Counted from the first letter of the stretch, positions 51,099 through 60,511 are shown. The stretch is DNA of 64,000 nt from UBA6912 sp041611095 (GCA_041611095.1 JBFINP010000001.1:62001-126000); one strand, 5' to 3'. Translations and numbers: made by a program. Notes: generated by a model not told the origin, from the sequence alone.

Positions 51099-52077
51099 GT
51101 GCCGAGGTGGTAGCCAGCCCTTTCTCGATCTTCTCGGGAAGGGCGTCGTCGGCGCCTTCTGCCGCCATCGCGATGGCGTTTGCGGTGGCGAACCTCGACG
51201 ACGAGCCGTGGGCGATCACAACAACGCCGGCGACGCCCAGCAGGTGGGCCCCGCCCACCGCCTCGGGATCGAGGCTTCGCTTGAATCTCGCCAGCGCCGG
51301 GGCGAGCTGCCCCACGGCGGCCTGCATGGCCGCATCGGCGCCGATGGCTTCGAACAACAGGTTCTGGACCATGCGCGCCGCACCCTCTGCGGTTTTCAGC
51401 AGCACGTTGCCCGTGAATCCGTCGGTGACGAACACATCGGCCGCGGAGGTGGCCAGGTCGCGGCCTTCGATGTTGCCGACGAAGTTGATGCCAGGGATGT
51501 CCGCGATGAGCTTGTGGGCCTCCTTCTCGACGTCGCGACCCTTCCCGTCCTCTTCTCCGATGTTGAGCAGCCCGACCTTCGGTGCGGCGAGCCCGAGATG
51601 CGATGACGCGAGGGCTGCGCCCATCACGGCGAACTGCGCGAGCTGATCCGAGCGTGCGGTGAGGTTGGCGCCGCTGTCGAGCACCACCTTGTTGGTCGGC
51701 ATGAGCGTTGCGATCGCCGGTCGCGAGACCCCGGGCAGTCGACCGATGATGAAGGCAGCCGCCGCCATCGCAGCCCCGGTCGACCCCGCCGATACGAGCC
51801 CACGTGCCTCTCCCGAGGCGACGAGGCGGGCGGCGACGCTGATCGACGCATCCTTCTTCTCTCGAAGCGCCATGGCAGGGTCTTCTCCCATGCCGATGAC
51901 GTCGGATGCGTGAACGAGGGGTATTTCGGCCTCGGCGGACTCCAGGATCGGCTTGATGCGATGGGCGTCCCCGACGAGCAGGACCTCGTTACCGGCCGAG
52001 GCGGCGTCGATGGCCCCGAGGACGATCTCCTCTGGTGCGTGATCGCCGCCCATCGCATCGACTGCGATCCGGGACAC
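51091..52077 (-). CDS. plsX: Phosphate acyltransferase PlsX
   Basis: Makes acyl-phosphate from acyl-ACP for phospholipid synthesis. 328 residues: RIAVDAMGGDHAPEEIVLGA at the start, STGAAMAAAAFIIGR, NIGEEDGKGRDVEKEAHKL, VTDGFTGNVLLKTAEG. GTG 52077 lies eight bases after the rpmF stop; the ribosome site is weak, so coupling to rpmF is likely. Confidence 0.95.
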   Translation of the reverse strand: MSRIAVDAMGGDHAPEEIVLGAIDAASAGNEVLLVGDAHRIKPILESAEAEIPLVHASDVIGMGEDPAMALREKKDASISVAARLVASGEARGLVSAGSTGAAMAAAAFIIGRLPGVSRPAIATLMPTNKVVLDSGANLTARSDQLAQFAVMGAALASSHLGLAAPKVGLLNIGEEDGKGRDVEKEAHKLIADIPGINFVGNIEGRDLATSAADVFVTDGFTGNVLLKTAEGAARMVQNLLFEAIGADAAMQAAVGQLAPALARFKRSLDPEAVGGAHLLGVAGVVVIAHGSSSRFATANAIAMAAEGADDALPEKIEKGLATTSAHA

Positions 52078-52085
52078 CGGCGCGC

Positions 52086-52262
52086 TCAGCTCGATCCGAT
52101 GACTTCGCGACGGTTGTAGGTGCCGCACTGGGCGCAGGCGCGGTGTGACCGATGCATCGACCCGCACTGCTGGCATGCGCTCATGTGAGGCGCCTTGACT
52201 TTCCACTGCGCCTTGCGTCGCCGTGTACGCGATCGCGACATCTTCTTCTTCGGTACCGCCAT
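52086..52262 (-). CDS. rpmF: Ribosomal protein bL32, zinc form
   Basis: 58 residues, beginning MAVPKKKMSRSRTRRRKAQW and carrying two CxxC pairs (SACQQCGSM and RACAQCGTY), the zinc-ribbon version. ATG 52262 is eight bases after GAGG. It lies between the DUF177 gene and plsX, the standard order. Since a Zur-like regulator is present in the window, note that this paralogue needs zinc. Confidence 0.95.
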   Translation of the reverse strand: MAVPKKKMSRSRTRRRKAQWKVKAPHMSACQQCGSMHRSHRACAQCGTYNRREVIGSS

Positions 52263-52282
52263 GGCGAAACCTCGCTTCGGGG

Positions 52283-52789
52283 TCAGTCCCCGGGGTCGAA
52301 AAGGTCCTGGAGAACCGCAAAGGGCGAATCTGAACGCCCAGGCGGTCCGGGGGTTGCCACATTCAAGTCGGTTTGCGTATCCCGAACAAGTCCCGAACAG
52401 GGGGGCTCACAGAGAGGGCGGATCGGGAGCGCAAGCAGCACCTCGTCTCGCACGATGGGCTCCAGATCGAGCTGCTCACCCATCAGCTCGTACCCGTCGT
52501 CCCCGCCGTCGCGCTCGGCGATCTGGTCGATTTCAACCACCACGACCACGTCCCTGGTTTCGAGGCAACGCGGGCAGGTGTGCTCCACGACGGCCTCCAC
52601 CGTGCCGCGGACCACCACCCCGCCCGACACCCCTCTGAGCGTCACGTTGACCTCGAGCGGCGGTTCGGGAAGGACGCGGGACAGCTCGACGGCCCAATCG
52701 ACGGACTCGACGAGCCGCAGCGGTCGGGTCCGTTTGGTATCACGAAGGAGGTCGCCCACGTGCACGAGGAACGGGGAACCGTGCGACAT
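52283..52789 (-). CDS. YceD/DUF177 family protein
   Basis: 168 residues, the usual neighbour upstream of rpmF; linked in other bacteria to 23S rRNA or 50S assembly. Visible: HTCPRCLETRDVVVVVEI with CxxC, and ALPIRPLCEPPCSGL with a second Cys pair. ATG 52789 is seven bases after TACACT (52797-52802), so a probable leaderless promoter drives DUF177-rpmF-plsX-rnc-mutM. Confidence 0.88.
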   Translation of the reverse strand: MSHGSPFLVHVGDLLRDTKRTRPLRLVESVDWAVELSRVLPEPPLEVNVTLRGVSGGVVVRGTVEAVVEHTCPRCLETRDVVVVVEIDQIAERDGGDDGYELMGEQLDLEPIVRDEVLLALPIRPLCEPPCSGLVRDTQTDLNVATPGPPGRSDSPFAVLQDLFDPGD

Positions 52790-52876
52790 GAGGCGAAGTG
52801 TAGGAGCGGTACGGACCGATCCAGGCGAACTCAAAGCACCCCCGAGATGGCTCAAGTGACTACGAGACGGCTCGGA

Positions 52877-53392
52877 TCACTCCGAGATGGGTGGCTCCGG
52901 ACCCATCGGAAGGGATCGGTGCAACTCGGCGCGCGACTCCTGGACGTACCGCAGGAGCTCGCCGAGGATGGCCTCGGCCTCGGCGAGGTGATTCTCCGCG
53001 ATGTCCTCCGCCTCGAGCCGTATGCGCTCGGCCTCGGCCTCGGCGTTGCGCACGAGCCGGTTGGCCTCCTCGACGGCTTCGGCCACGACGTAGTTCTCGC
53101 TCACGAGCTCCTCGGCGCGGGCCTGGGCCTTCGCCACGACCTCGCGTGCCGTCTCGTTGGTTCGGGCGATGTAGGCCTCCCGTTGGCGCACCATCCATCG
53201 CGCCGCCCGCAGCTCCTCCGGCAGGGCGTGCTGGAGGTCCCGCAGCTTGTCGACGAACTCCTCGCGGTTGAGCATCACGTTGCTGGACAGGGGCACGGGT
53301 CGCGCCTCCTCGACCTCCACGATGAGCGTCTCGATCTCGTTGAGCAACTCGCCGGGGATCGGTGGTGGCGGCGGGCGTTCCTGTTCAGTCAT
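52877..53392 (-). CDS. Coiled-coil protein, Rv2927c-like
   Basis: 171 residues, mostly one long Ala/Glu/Arg-rich helix (about 75-150, AREVVAKAQARAEELVSENY) after a Pro-rich start. Conserved in actinobacteria beside coaD; related in pattern to ATP synthase b-type and DivIVA-like coils. Function not established. Its ATG overlaps the coaD stop by eight bases. Confidence 0.8.
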   Translation of the reverse strand: MTEQERPPPPPIPGELLNEIETLIVEVEEARPVPLSSNVMLNREEFVDKLRDLQHALPEELRAARWMVRQREAYIARTNETAREVVAKAQARAEELVSENYVVAEAVEEANRLVRNAEAEAERIRLEAEDIAENHLAEAEAILGELLRYVQESRAELHRSLPMGPEPPISE

Positions 53393-53864
53393 CGGCGTAA
53401 CGTGCCTTCAATGCTTGCAGAACCGGGCCGGGAACCAAGGAATCCACCGATCCCCCGAGACGGGCGACCTGCTTGACCAGGGACGAGGAGAGATAGCCGT
53501 ACTCCGGCTTCGTGGCGACGAACAGCGTCGTGATACCGGAGAGATGGCGGTTCATCTGCGACATCTGAAGCTCGTAGTCGAAATCCGTGATAGCGCGTAG
53601 ACCCTTGACGATCACGTCGCTGTTCGTAGTGCGGGCGTAATCGACCAGCAGCCCGTCGAACGCTCCGATACGAACGTTCTCCCAAGCCGCACAGCACTCC
53701 TCGAGCAGCTCGATCCGCTCGTCGGCGCTGAACAGTGGCGTCTTCGCGGGGTTGCGCACGACGGCGACGAGCACGTCGGTGAACACGCTCGAGCATCGCT
53801 CGATGACATCGAGGTGGCCCTTGGTGGGGGGATCGAAGCTGCCGGGAACCAGCGCAGTGCTCAA
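53385..53864 (-). CDS. coaD: Phosphopantetheine adenylyltransferase
   Basis: Penultimate step of CoA synthesis. 159 residues: nucleotide-binding GSFDPPTKGHLDVIER (TxGH), GLRAITDFDYELQMSQMN, and EYGYLSSSLVKQVA. TTG 53864 overlaps the rsmD stop (TTGA), so translation is coupled to rsmD. Confidence 0.97.
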   Translation of the reverse strand: MSTALVPGSFDPPTKGHLDVIERCSSVFTDVLVAVVRNPAKTPLFSADERIELLEECCAAWENVRIGAFDGLLVDYARTTNSDVIVKGLRAITDFDYELQMSQMNRHLSGITTLFVATKPEYGYLSSSLVKQVARLGGSVDSLVPGPVLQALKARYADD

Positions 53865-54403
53865 CGCCGCACCTTGGTGAACCGCCAGATCGCTGCATCC
53901 CCGTACCGCCTGTGGTCAACCAGGCTCAGCGAGCCCGGCGACTCCGGCGGTTCCTCGCCCCAGCGGCGGTGCAGGACCACGGTCGCACCGTCCCTCAACG
54001 TCGGCTCCAATCGCTCCAGGATCTGCGAAACGGACGCTAGTGCGAGCCCGTATGGAGGGTCAACGAATGCCAGATCGACCGCTCGAGAGGTCCGGGTGAG
54101 ATAGTCCTCGACCGAGCTCGTGACGATCTCCCCGCCGAGACCGACGGCGGCTACGTTGGCCCGCAGCGCCTCGACTGCCCTGCGGTCGCGCTCGACGAAC
54201 ACGACCGAGGCGGCGCCGCGGCTCAACGCCTCCAACCCGATCGACCCGGTACCCGCATACAGATCGAGCACGTCGGCACCAGCCACGATCCCCCCGAGCG
54301 AGGAGAACACGGCCTCCCGAACCCGGTCGGTGAGCGGTCGTGTCGCCGCACCGTCGGGCGACACGAGCCTGCGCCCCTTGGCGTTGCCGGAGATGATGCG
54401 CAC
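53861..54403 (-). CDS. rsmD: 16S rRNA (guanine966-N2)-methyltransferase
   Basis: 180 residues: RIISGNAKGRRLVSPDG, SAM site VLDLYAGTGSIGLEALSRGA, catalytic AFVDPPYG (DPPY). GTG 54403 is the best start by homology; the ribosome site is weak. The rsmD-coaD pair is standard. The divergent exporter genes begin 110 bases away. Confidence 0.93.
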   Translation of the reverse strand: MRIISGNAKGRRLVSPDGAATRPLTDRVREAVFSSLGGIVAGADVLDLYAGTGSIGLEALSRGAASVVFVERDRRAVEALRANVAAVGLGGEIVTSSVEDYLTRTSRAVDLAFVDPPYGLALASVSQILERLEPTLRDGATVVLHRRWGEEPPESPGSLSLVDHRRYGDAAIWRFTKVRR

Positions 54404-54512
54404 CTGCGGAGCATCGCAGGATCGGGCACCACGCTCCAGCACCCAAACCGTCCGCGGGCCTCCGGCACGTCGGTAGGCTCCCGGCGCGTGCGCGACGACA
54501 GGGAGGCCGTCC

Positions 54513-55499
54513 TTGGGCGAGATCATCGAGGCGCAGGGGCTGGTCAAACGATACGGCGAGGTCACCGCGCTCGCCGGTCTGGACCTCGTGGTGTCCGAGG
54601 GGTCGATTCTCGGCCTTCTCGGCCCCAACGGCGCAGGCAAGACCACCGCAGTATCGATCCTGGCCACGCTCATCGAGCCGGACGAGGGGACCGCGTTCGT
54701 CGCCGGTGCGGACGTTCGCAACCACCCCGGCGACGTGCGCAAGCGCATCGGCCTCTCGGGACAGTTCGCCGCAGTCGACGAGCACCTCACCGGCTTCGAG
54801 AACCTCGACATGATCGGACGGCTCTACCGGCTGGGACGTCCGCATTCCCGGAAGCGAGCGCGTGAGCTCCTCGCTCGGTTCGACCTCACGGACGCCGGCG
54901 ACAGGCCCGTCAAGACGTATTCCGGCGGCATGCGGCGCCGGCTCGATCTCGCCGGAGCGCTCGTCGCCGAGCCCCCCGTGCTGTTCTTGGACGAGCCGAC
55001 CTCCGGGCTCGATCCGCGGAGCCGCATCGATCTGTGGGGCGTGATCCGCGAACTCGTGGACCACGGCACGACACTGCTGCTCACCACCCAGTACCTGGAA
55101 GAGGCCGACCAGCTCGCCGACGACATCGTGGTCATCGACCATGGGCGAGAGATCGCCCATGGCACCGCCGACGAGCTCAAACGGATGGTCGGAGGGGAAC
55201 GCATCGAGGTCACCGTCGCCGCCCGTGACGACCTCGGTCGTGCAGAAGCCGCGCTGGCCCACGTCGCCGTCGGGCCCATCCAGACCTACGAGCACACCCA
55301 CTCGCTCACGGTCCCGATCAGCGGCGGAGCGTCCGTCCTCACCAGGGCGTTGCGCGACCTCGACGGGGCCGGCATCGAGGTGAGTGACGTTGGACTCCGC
55401 CGCCCGACTCTCGACGACGTGTTCCTGAGCCTGACCGGCCACGCCGCCGAGCCGGAGACGGCAGGGACCGGTCGGGAAACGGCCGAGGTGGGGCCATGA
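54513..55499 (+). CDS. DrrA-like ABC exporter ATPase
   Basis: 328 residues. Walker A GLLGPNGAGKTTAVSIL, signature KTYSGGMRRRLDLAGAL, Walker B VLFLDEPTSGLD, His switch replaced by Gln in LLLTTQYLEEAD, as is usual in DrrA. The C-terminal 100 residues are the DrrA-type extension (RRPTLDDVFLSLTG). TTG 54513 lies six bases after GGGAGG. Exports a drug, lipid or antibiotic-like compound; substrate unknown. Confidence 0.9.
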   Translation: MGEIIEAQGLVKRYGEVTALAGLDLVVSEGSILGLLGPNGAGKTTAVSILATLIEPDEGTAFVAGADVRNHPGDVRKRIGLSGQFAAVDEHLTGFENLDMIGRLYRLGRPHSRKRARELLARFDLTDAGDRPVKTYSGGMRRRLDLAGALVAEPPVLFLDEPTSGLDPRSRIDLWGVIRELVDHGTTLLLTTQYLEEADQLADDIVVIDHGREIAHGTADELKRMVGGERIEVTVAARDDLGRAEAALAHVAVGPIQTYEHTHSLTVPISGGASVLTRALRDLDGAGIEVSDVGLRRPTLDDVFLSLTGHAAEPETAGTGRETAEVGP

Positions 55500-56302
55500 C
55501 CGAGCTCGCCCACGCGCTCCAGGACGGCGCCGTCATCGCCAAGCGCAACATCATCAAGATCATCCGCGTACCGGAGATCCTCGTCTTCGTGCTGCTGTCT
55601 CCGATCATGTTCGTGGCGCTCTTCGCCTACGTCTTCGGCGGCTCGATCGACATTCCGGGTGGCTCGTACCGCGAGTTCCTCATCGCCGGCATCCTCGCCC
55701 AGACCGTCGTGTTCGGGGCGACCTTCACGGGTGCGGGCCTGGCCGACGACATGCAGAAGGGGATCATCGACCGGTTCCGCTCCCTGCCGATGTCGCGTGC
55801 CGCCGTGCTCGTCGGCAGAACCGGGAGCGACATCATCTACAACGCGCTCTCGATCGCGATCATGGCGGGCACCGGCCTCATCGTGGGCTGGCGCATCCGC
55901 ACGTCGGTCGGAGAGGCCCTACTCGGGTTCGCGCTGCTGCTGCTGTTCGCCTACGGATTCTCGTGGGTGATGGCCTACGTCGGCCTGCTCGTGCCGAGCG
56001 TGGAGGTGATCAACAACGCCTCGTTCATGGTGATCTTCCCGCTCACCTTCGTCGCAAACACCTTCGTCCCCGCGGAGAACCTGCCTCCGGTGTTGCAGAC
56101 GTTCGCCGAGTGGAACCCGGTATCGGCGGTGACCCAGGCTGCACGGGAGCTGTTCGGCAACCTACCGCCGGGTTCGCCGGAGCCCACCGTGTGGCCGCTC
56201 CAGAATCCCGTGCTGTACTCGATCCTGTGGGTGGGGATCCTGCTGGCGATCTTCGTCCCCGTTTCCGTGCGCCAGTACAAGCGAGCCGCCAAGCGGCGCT
56301 GA
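55496..56302 (+). CDS. DrrB-like ABC-2 permease
   Basis: 268 residues, six membrane segments, ABC-2 type; DDMQKGIIDRFRSLPMSRAA is the cytoplasmic loop typical of DrrB, and GNLPPGSPEP precedes the last segment. Its ATG overlaps the ATPase stop (ATGA). It converges on recG three bases away. Confidence 0.9.
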   Translation: MTELAHALQDGAVIAKRNIIKIIRVPEILVFVLLSPIMFVALFAYVFGGSIDIPGGSYREFLIAGILAQTVVFGATFTGAGLADDMQKGIIDRFRSLPMSRAAVLVGRTGSDIIYNALSIAIMAGTGLIVGWRIRTSVGEALLGFALLLLFAYGFSWVMAYVGLLVPSVEVINNASFMVIFPLTFVANTFVPAENLPPVLQTFAEWNPVSAVTQAARELFGNLPPGSPEPTVWPLQNPVLYSILWVGILLAIFVPVSVRQYKRAAKRR

Positions 56303-56305
56303 GCG

Positions 56306-58483
56306 TCAGCTGCGCAGGAGCCACTCGTCCTCGGAGCCCAGCAGCACGCGCACCTCGTCACGGATCTCAGGATGGGCCTCGAGGTCGGGGTCGCCCGCCA
56401 CGAGATCGAAGGCCTCGCGCCGTGCGGCGACGAGCACATCGGCGTCGCGGAGGATGTCGGCGAGCCTGAGGTCCTTGACGCCGGCCTGTTTGGTGCCGAA
56501 CACCGTCCCTTGACCCCGAATGCGGAGATCCTCCTCGGCGAGGACGAACCCGTCCGTCGTCGCCAGCATGGCCGCCATTCTCGCCTCGCCATCCTCCGTG
56601 GCGGGCTCGGCAATCAGCACGCAGGTCGCCGGATGCTCGCCGCGCCCCACGCGTCCCCGCAGCTGGTGGAGCTGGCTGAGACCGAAGCGGTCGGCGTCTT
56701 CGATGACCATCACGGTGGCGTTGGGGATGTCGATGCCGACCTCGATCACGGTTGTCGCCACGAGCACGTCGAGCTCCCGGCGCCGGAATGCATGCATCAC
56801 GCCGTCCTTGTCGGCGGGCCGCAACTGGCCATGTAGCAAGCCGAGGCGGAGCTCGGGGAAGACCTCGCAGAGCCGCTCGTACTCGGCGGTCGCCGATGCC
56901 ACCTCGAGCTTGTCGCTGTCCTCGACCAGCGGGCACACCACGAAGGCCTGGCGACCCGCCTGAACCTCGCGGCGGATGAGGCCATAGACGCGATCCATGT
57001 CCGGCCGGCTCCGCGAGACGAGCGTCGTCACGACGGGAGTGCGCCCCGGCGGCATCTCGTCGAGCAGAGAGACGTCCAGGTCCCCGTACAGCGTCATGGA
57101 GAGCGTGCGCGGGATCGGGGTCGCCGTCATGATGAGGAGGTCGGGGTCGTACTCATCAGCCTTGTCCCGCAGCCGGACCCGCTGGTACACCCCGAACCGG
57201 TGCTGCTCGTCGACCACGGCGATTCCCAACCGGTGGAACGTCAGGCCCTCTTGGATGAGGGCATGGGTCCCCACGACGAGATCGACCGATCCGTCGGCGA
57301 TCCAGCCCGCAACGGTCGCCCGGGGGGTGCCCTCGGGAGCGAAGTTGACGGTTGCGTTGTTGGAGGTGAGCAGCGCCATTCGCACCACGGGCCCGGTGGC
57401 GCCCTCGGTCCCGAACAGGCTGTCCTGGCCTTCGGCTGCCGCCGGATCGACCAGCGGCGGCGCCAGCCCGGCGTCGGCGACAAGGTCGGTCATCGCCAGG
57501 TAGTGCTGTTCGGCGAGCACCTCCGTCGGCGCCATGACGGCCCCCTGGTACCCACCTTGGACACCGGTGAGCAATGCGGAGAACGCCACGACGGTCTTCC
57601 CCGATCCGACCTCGCCCTGGAGGAGACGGTGCATCGGATGGGGAGCAGCGAGGTCGGTCTGGATCTCGTCGATCGCCCGGCGCTGCGCAGCGGTCAGTCG
57701 ATACGGAAGGGCGGCGAGGAACGTATCCACCAGGTCGCCCGAGCGGTCGTGCGCCACTCCCGTCGCCTCGTCGATCTGTCGGTGCTTCCGGCGCGCGAGC
57801 GCCACCTCGAGGCGGAACAGCTCGTCGAACACGAGGCGCTTCCGGGCCGGCGGAACGTCCGAGACCTCTGCGGGAAAGTGGATCGCCGCAAAGGCATCGT
57901 CGCGCGGGATGAGATCGAGACGCTGCCGCAGTGCCTCCGGCAGGACGTCGGGGATGGGTCGGGAACGGCGCAGCGCATTGTCGATCGAGACGCGGAGCTG
58001 ACGCGAGCTCAAACCGCCGGCGCTCGGGTGGATCGGGACGACGCGGCCGGTCACCAGCGATTCCCCGTCCCCGTCGAGCCGGTCCACGTCGGGACTCTTC
58101 ATCTGGAGCTTCCCCCGGAATCGCTCCGCCTTTCCCGACAGTGCGACCTCCTCACCTTCGGCGATCTTCAGGTAGGGGTTGAACCAGACGGCGGTGAGCA
58201 CGTTCGTGCCGTCGCTGACGATCGCGTCGATCATGGTCCGGTTTCGCGAGATGCGGCGCCTGCGAACTCTCATCACCGTGCCGCCAACGGTGACTTCCTC
58301 ACCGAGTGGGACGGAGGACAGGTCGAAGAGCTGGGAGCGGTCCAAGTAGCGGCGCGGGGTGTGGAGCAGCAGGTCGGCGATGCTACCGATGCCCGCCTCA
58401 GACAGCTTCTTCAACGTCCGGGGCCCGATGCCCTTGACGGCATCGACAGGCAGCGAGGCGAGATACGACAGCGGTCGACCCAT
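56306..58483 (-). CDS. recG: ATP-dependent DNA helicase RecG
   Basis: Branch-migrating helicase rescuing stalled forks. 725 residues: N-terminal wedge/OB region (GIGPRTLKKLSEAGI, VGGTVMRVRRRRISRNRTM), Walker A LLQGEVGSGKTVVAF, DEQHRFG box, motif TATPIPRTLSM, and RGRVGRGEHPATCVLI. ATG 58483 is eight bases after TACGCT (58492-58497). Divergent from rpmB. Confidence 0.96.
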   Translation of the reverse strand: MGRPLSYLASLPVDAVKGIGPRTLKKLSEAGIGSIADLLLHTPRRYLDRSQLFDLSSVPLGEEVTVGGTVMRVRRRRISRNRTMIDAIVSDGTNVLTAVWFNPYLKIAEGEEVALSGKAERFRGKLQMKSPDVDRLDGDGESLVTGRVVPIHPSAGGLSSRQLRVSIDNALRRSRPIPDVLPEALRQRLDLIPRDDAFAAIHFPAEVSDVPPARKRLVFDELFRLEVALARRKHRQIDEATGVAHDRSGDLVDTFLAALPYRLTAAQRRAIDEIQTDLAAPHPMHRLLQGEVGSGKTVVAFSALLTGVQGGYQGAVMAPTEVLAEQHYLAMTDLVADAGLAPPLVDPAAAEGQDSLFGTEGATGPVVRMALLTSNNATVNFAPEGTPRATVAGWIADGSVDLVVGTHALIQEGLTFHRLGIAVVDEQHRFGVYQRVRLRDKADEYDPDLLIMTATPIPRTLSMTLYGDLDVSLLDEMPPGRTPVVTTLVSRSRPDMDRVYGLIRREVQAGRQAFVVCPLVEDSDKLEVASATAEYERLCEVFPELRLGLLHGQLRPADKDGVMHAFRRRELDVLVATTVIEVGIDIPNATVMVIEDADRFGLSQLHQLRGRVGRGEHPATCVLIAEPATEDGEARMAAMLATTDGFVLAEEDLRIRGQGTVFGTKQAGVKDLRLADILRDADVLVAARREAFDLVAGDPDLEAHPEIRDEVRVLLGSEDEWLLRS

Positions 58484-58643
58484 GGTTGTGGAGCGTACCG
58501 CCGCGAGGAGGCGAGGCAGTCTCTCCGCCGGCGACCGACCGTGCGGACGGTCTGAGCGGGTGGCGCTGCTACACTCCCCGCCCGTCGCCGAACTGACGTT
58601 CCCGCGACGTCGCACGCCCGCTCGGGTGGGCACCTGAGCAGGC

Positions 58644-58680
58644 GAGACCGCTCTAGCTGAGCGGCCGCAGAGGAGGTCTC
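58644..58680 (+). promoter_or_regulatory. rpmB leader with two competing hairpins
   Basis: gagacc (58644-58649) can pair with ggtctc (58675-58680), which would bury part of the ribosome site AGGAGG (58671-58676). Alternatively ccgctc (58648-58653) pairs with gagcgg (58659-58664), freeing it. The two share bases, so only one can form. This suggests translational control of bL28. Confidence 0.4.
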
Positions 58681-58687
58681 CCTTTCC

Positions 58688-58876
58688 ATGTCATATCGTT
58701 GTGAGGTCTGCGGCAAGGAGCCGTGGGTGGGCAAGCAGGTCAGCTTCTCCCACAAGCGGTCGAGCCGTCGCTGGCTGCCCAACATCCAGAAGGTGCGGGT
58801 CCGCCATGGCAGCAACTCCAGGCGGATGCGCGTGTGCACGTCGTGCATCAAGGCCGGCAAGATCGAGAAGGTCTGA
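58688..58876 (+). CDS. rpmB: Ribosomal protein bL28, zinc form
   Basis: 62 residues with CEVCGKEP and VCTSCIKAGK, the CxxC pairs of the zinc form, and VSFSHKRSSRRWLPN. ATG 58688 is 11 bases after AGGAGG. Divergent from recG, as in many actinobacteria. Confidence 0.97.
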   Translation: MSYRCEVCGKEPWVGKQVSFSHKRSSRRWLPNIQKVRVRHGSNSRRMRVCTSCIKAGKIEKV

Positions 58877-58881
58877 CGATC

Positions 58882-59094
58882 GTGCAGGGCGTCGTGAAGG
58901 TGTACGACCCCGTCACCGGTGTCGGCGTGATCGTCCGCGACGACGATCGCAGCGAGGTGATGCTGCGCCCCGGGTCACTTGCCGGATCGCTCTTTCGCAC
59001 CCTCCGCCAAGGGCAGCGGGTGATCTTCGACATCGAGGAGACGGACGGCCAGCGGTTCGCCCACCGCCTCCGTTTCGGTTCCGACGGCTACTGA
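58882..59094 (+). CDS. Small cold-shock-like OB-fold protein
   Basis: 70 residues from GTG 58882, five bases after rpmB. GVVKVYDPVTGVGVIVRDDD and QRVIFDIEETDGQRFAHRL follow the cold-shock layout (G-x-V-K-x-[FY] then G-x-G-x-I), but RNP1/RNP2 aromatics are mostly missing, so nucleic-acid binding may differ. Probably cotranscribed with rpmB. Confidence 0.7.
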   Translation: MQGVVKVYDPVTGVGVIVRDDDRSEVMLRPGSLAGSLFRTLRQGQRVIFDIEETDGQRFAHRLRFGSDGY

Positions 59095-59184
59095 TCACCC
59101 GCCCGTAGCCTTTCGCCCCTATTCGGTTTGGATGCGGCCGGTATGCTTGCGTCACCAACCCCCACTCACCTGGAGGCGTACGGA

Positions 59185-59418
59185 ATGGTCGAGGCCTACG
59201 TGTTGATCCAGACCGAGGTCGGCAAGGCGGCGACGGTCGCCAACGAGATCGCCCAAATTCAGGGAGTGACGTCCGCCGAGGCCGTGACCGGCCCGTACGA
59301 TGCGGTCGTTCACGCCCAGGCGGAGGACGTCGACTCGTTGGGGAAGCTGGTCGTGGCGCGCATCCAAGCTGTCGACGGGATCACTCGGACGCTCACATGC
59401 CCTGTGGTGAAGCTCTAG
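59185..59418 (+). CDS. Stand-alone Lrp/AsnC ligand-binding (RAM) domain protein
   Basis: 77 residues, only the RAM domain (MVEAYVLIQTEVGKAATVAN, GPYDAVVHAQAEDVDSLGKL), no DNA-binding helix. Such SLAC proteins may modulate partner Lrp regulators or bind amino acids. ATG 59185 is eight bases after TGGAGG. It converges on ddl. Confidence 0.85.
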   Translation: MVEAYVLIQTEVGKAATVANEIAQIQGVTSAEAVTGPYDAVVHAQAEDVDSLGKLVVARIQAVDGITRTLTCPVVKL

Positions 59419-59422
59419 CGGC

Positions 59423-60433
59423 TCACCCGCGGAGCGCCAGCTCCACGAGCTCGTTGCACAGCTCCGGATAGCTCATCCCCGAAGCCATCCACATCTTCGG
59501 GAACCCCGAGATGGGCGTGAACCCCGGCATGGTGTTCACCTCGTTGAGGAGGAACCTTCCCGTGTCGCGGGCCAAGAAGAAGTCGATGCGGGCCAATCCG
59601 CGGCATTCGATGGCGAGGAAGGTCCGCCTCGCCAGTTCCCGGACCTCGGCCGTCTGTTCCGCCGTGAGGTCGGCGGGCGCCTCGAAACGACTCGTTGCGT
59701 CGTGGTACTTGGCGTCGTAGTCGTACCAGCCTTCGGCGACCACGACCTCACCCGGCACGGAGACCCGGGGCCCGTCGAGCACGGCGACTTCGATCTCCCT
59801 GGCGACGACCTCCTCCTCGACGATGACCTTGCTGCCGTAGTCGAGGGCACTGAGGATGCCGTCCTTCAACTCGAGCTCGGTGGTGCACCGCGTGATCCCG
59901 ACCGATGATCCGAGCTCGGCAGGCTTGACGAAGACCGGGAGCCCGAGATCGGCGATGACGTCATCGGCGACACGGCTGGGGTCGAGGAAGTCGGTTTGGC
60001 GCACGATGCGCCAGTCGCACGTCGGGATTCCCGCCTGCACCGCCAGGCGCTTGGTGAGGTCCTTCTCCATGGCGACCGCGGACGACGTGACATCGCAGCC
60101 CACGTAGGGGATCCCGGCGATCTCGAAGACCCCCTGGATGGTGCCGTCCTCACCGAAGGGCCCATGAAGCACTGGGAAGACGACGTCGAACTCGAGTACG
60201 GCGTCCCCGGCGACGAGCGTGCCCTCGGGCAGCCGGAGGTGGACTCCCGTGCCGGCGGCGACGAGCGGATCCGTCGAGGGGTCAGCGAGCCACCATGCTC
60301 CCGACCGGTCGATGCCCACAGGCACGACGTCGTTGCCGGCCTGGCGCAGCGCTGCGGCCACGGCGACGGCGGATACACACGAGACGTCGTGCTCGGCCGA
60401 TCGGCCTCCGAACAGGACGAGGACACTCGCCAT
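59423..60433 (-). CDS. ddl: D-alanine-D-alanine ligase
   Basis: ATP-grasp enzyme making the D-Ala-D-Ala of peptidoglycan. 336 residues: VLFGGRSAEHDVSCVSA, HGPFGEDGTIQG, FVKPAELGSSVGI, RIDFFLARDTGRFLLNEVNT, MPGFTPISGFPKMW. ATG 60433 is six bases after TAACCT (60440-60445), probably leaderless. Confidence 0.97.
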   Translation of the reverse strand: MASVLVLFGGRSAEHDVSCVSAVAVAAALRQAGNDVVPVGIDRSGAWWLADPSTDPLVAAGTGVHLRLPEGTLVAGDAVLEFDVVFPVLHGPFGEDGTIQGVFEIAGIPYVGCDVTSSAVAMEKDLTKRLAVQAGIPTCDWRIVRQTDFLDPSRVADDVIADLGLPVFVKPAELGSSVGITRCTTELELKDGILSALDYGSKVIVEEEVVAREIEVAVLDGPRVSVPGEVVVAEGWYDYDAKYHDATSRFEAPADLTAEQTAEVRELARRTFLAIECRGLARIDFFLARDTGRFLLNEVNTMPGFTPISGFPKMWMASGMSYPELCNELVELALRG

Positions 60434-60511
60434 CAGTCGAGGTTACCGCGCCACGGGATCAGGCTCGTGACATTCCATGACAAAGGGTATCGAGCCGCCG
60501 CAAGCGCCGGT

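Noticed and set aside
54488..54865. Leaderless ORF from GTG 54488 before the exporter genes
   Set aside because: It is out of frame with the ATPase and runs as a shadow through its Walker A coding region.
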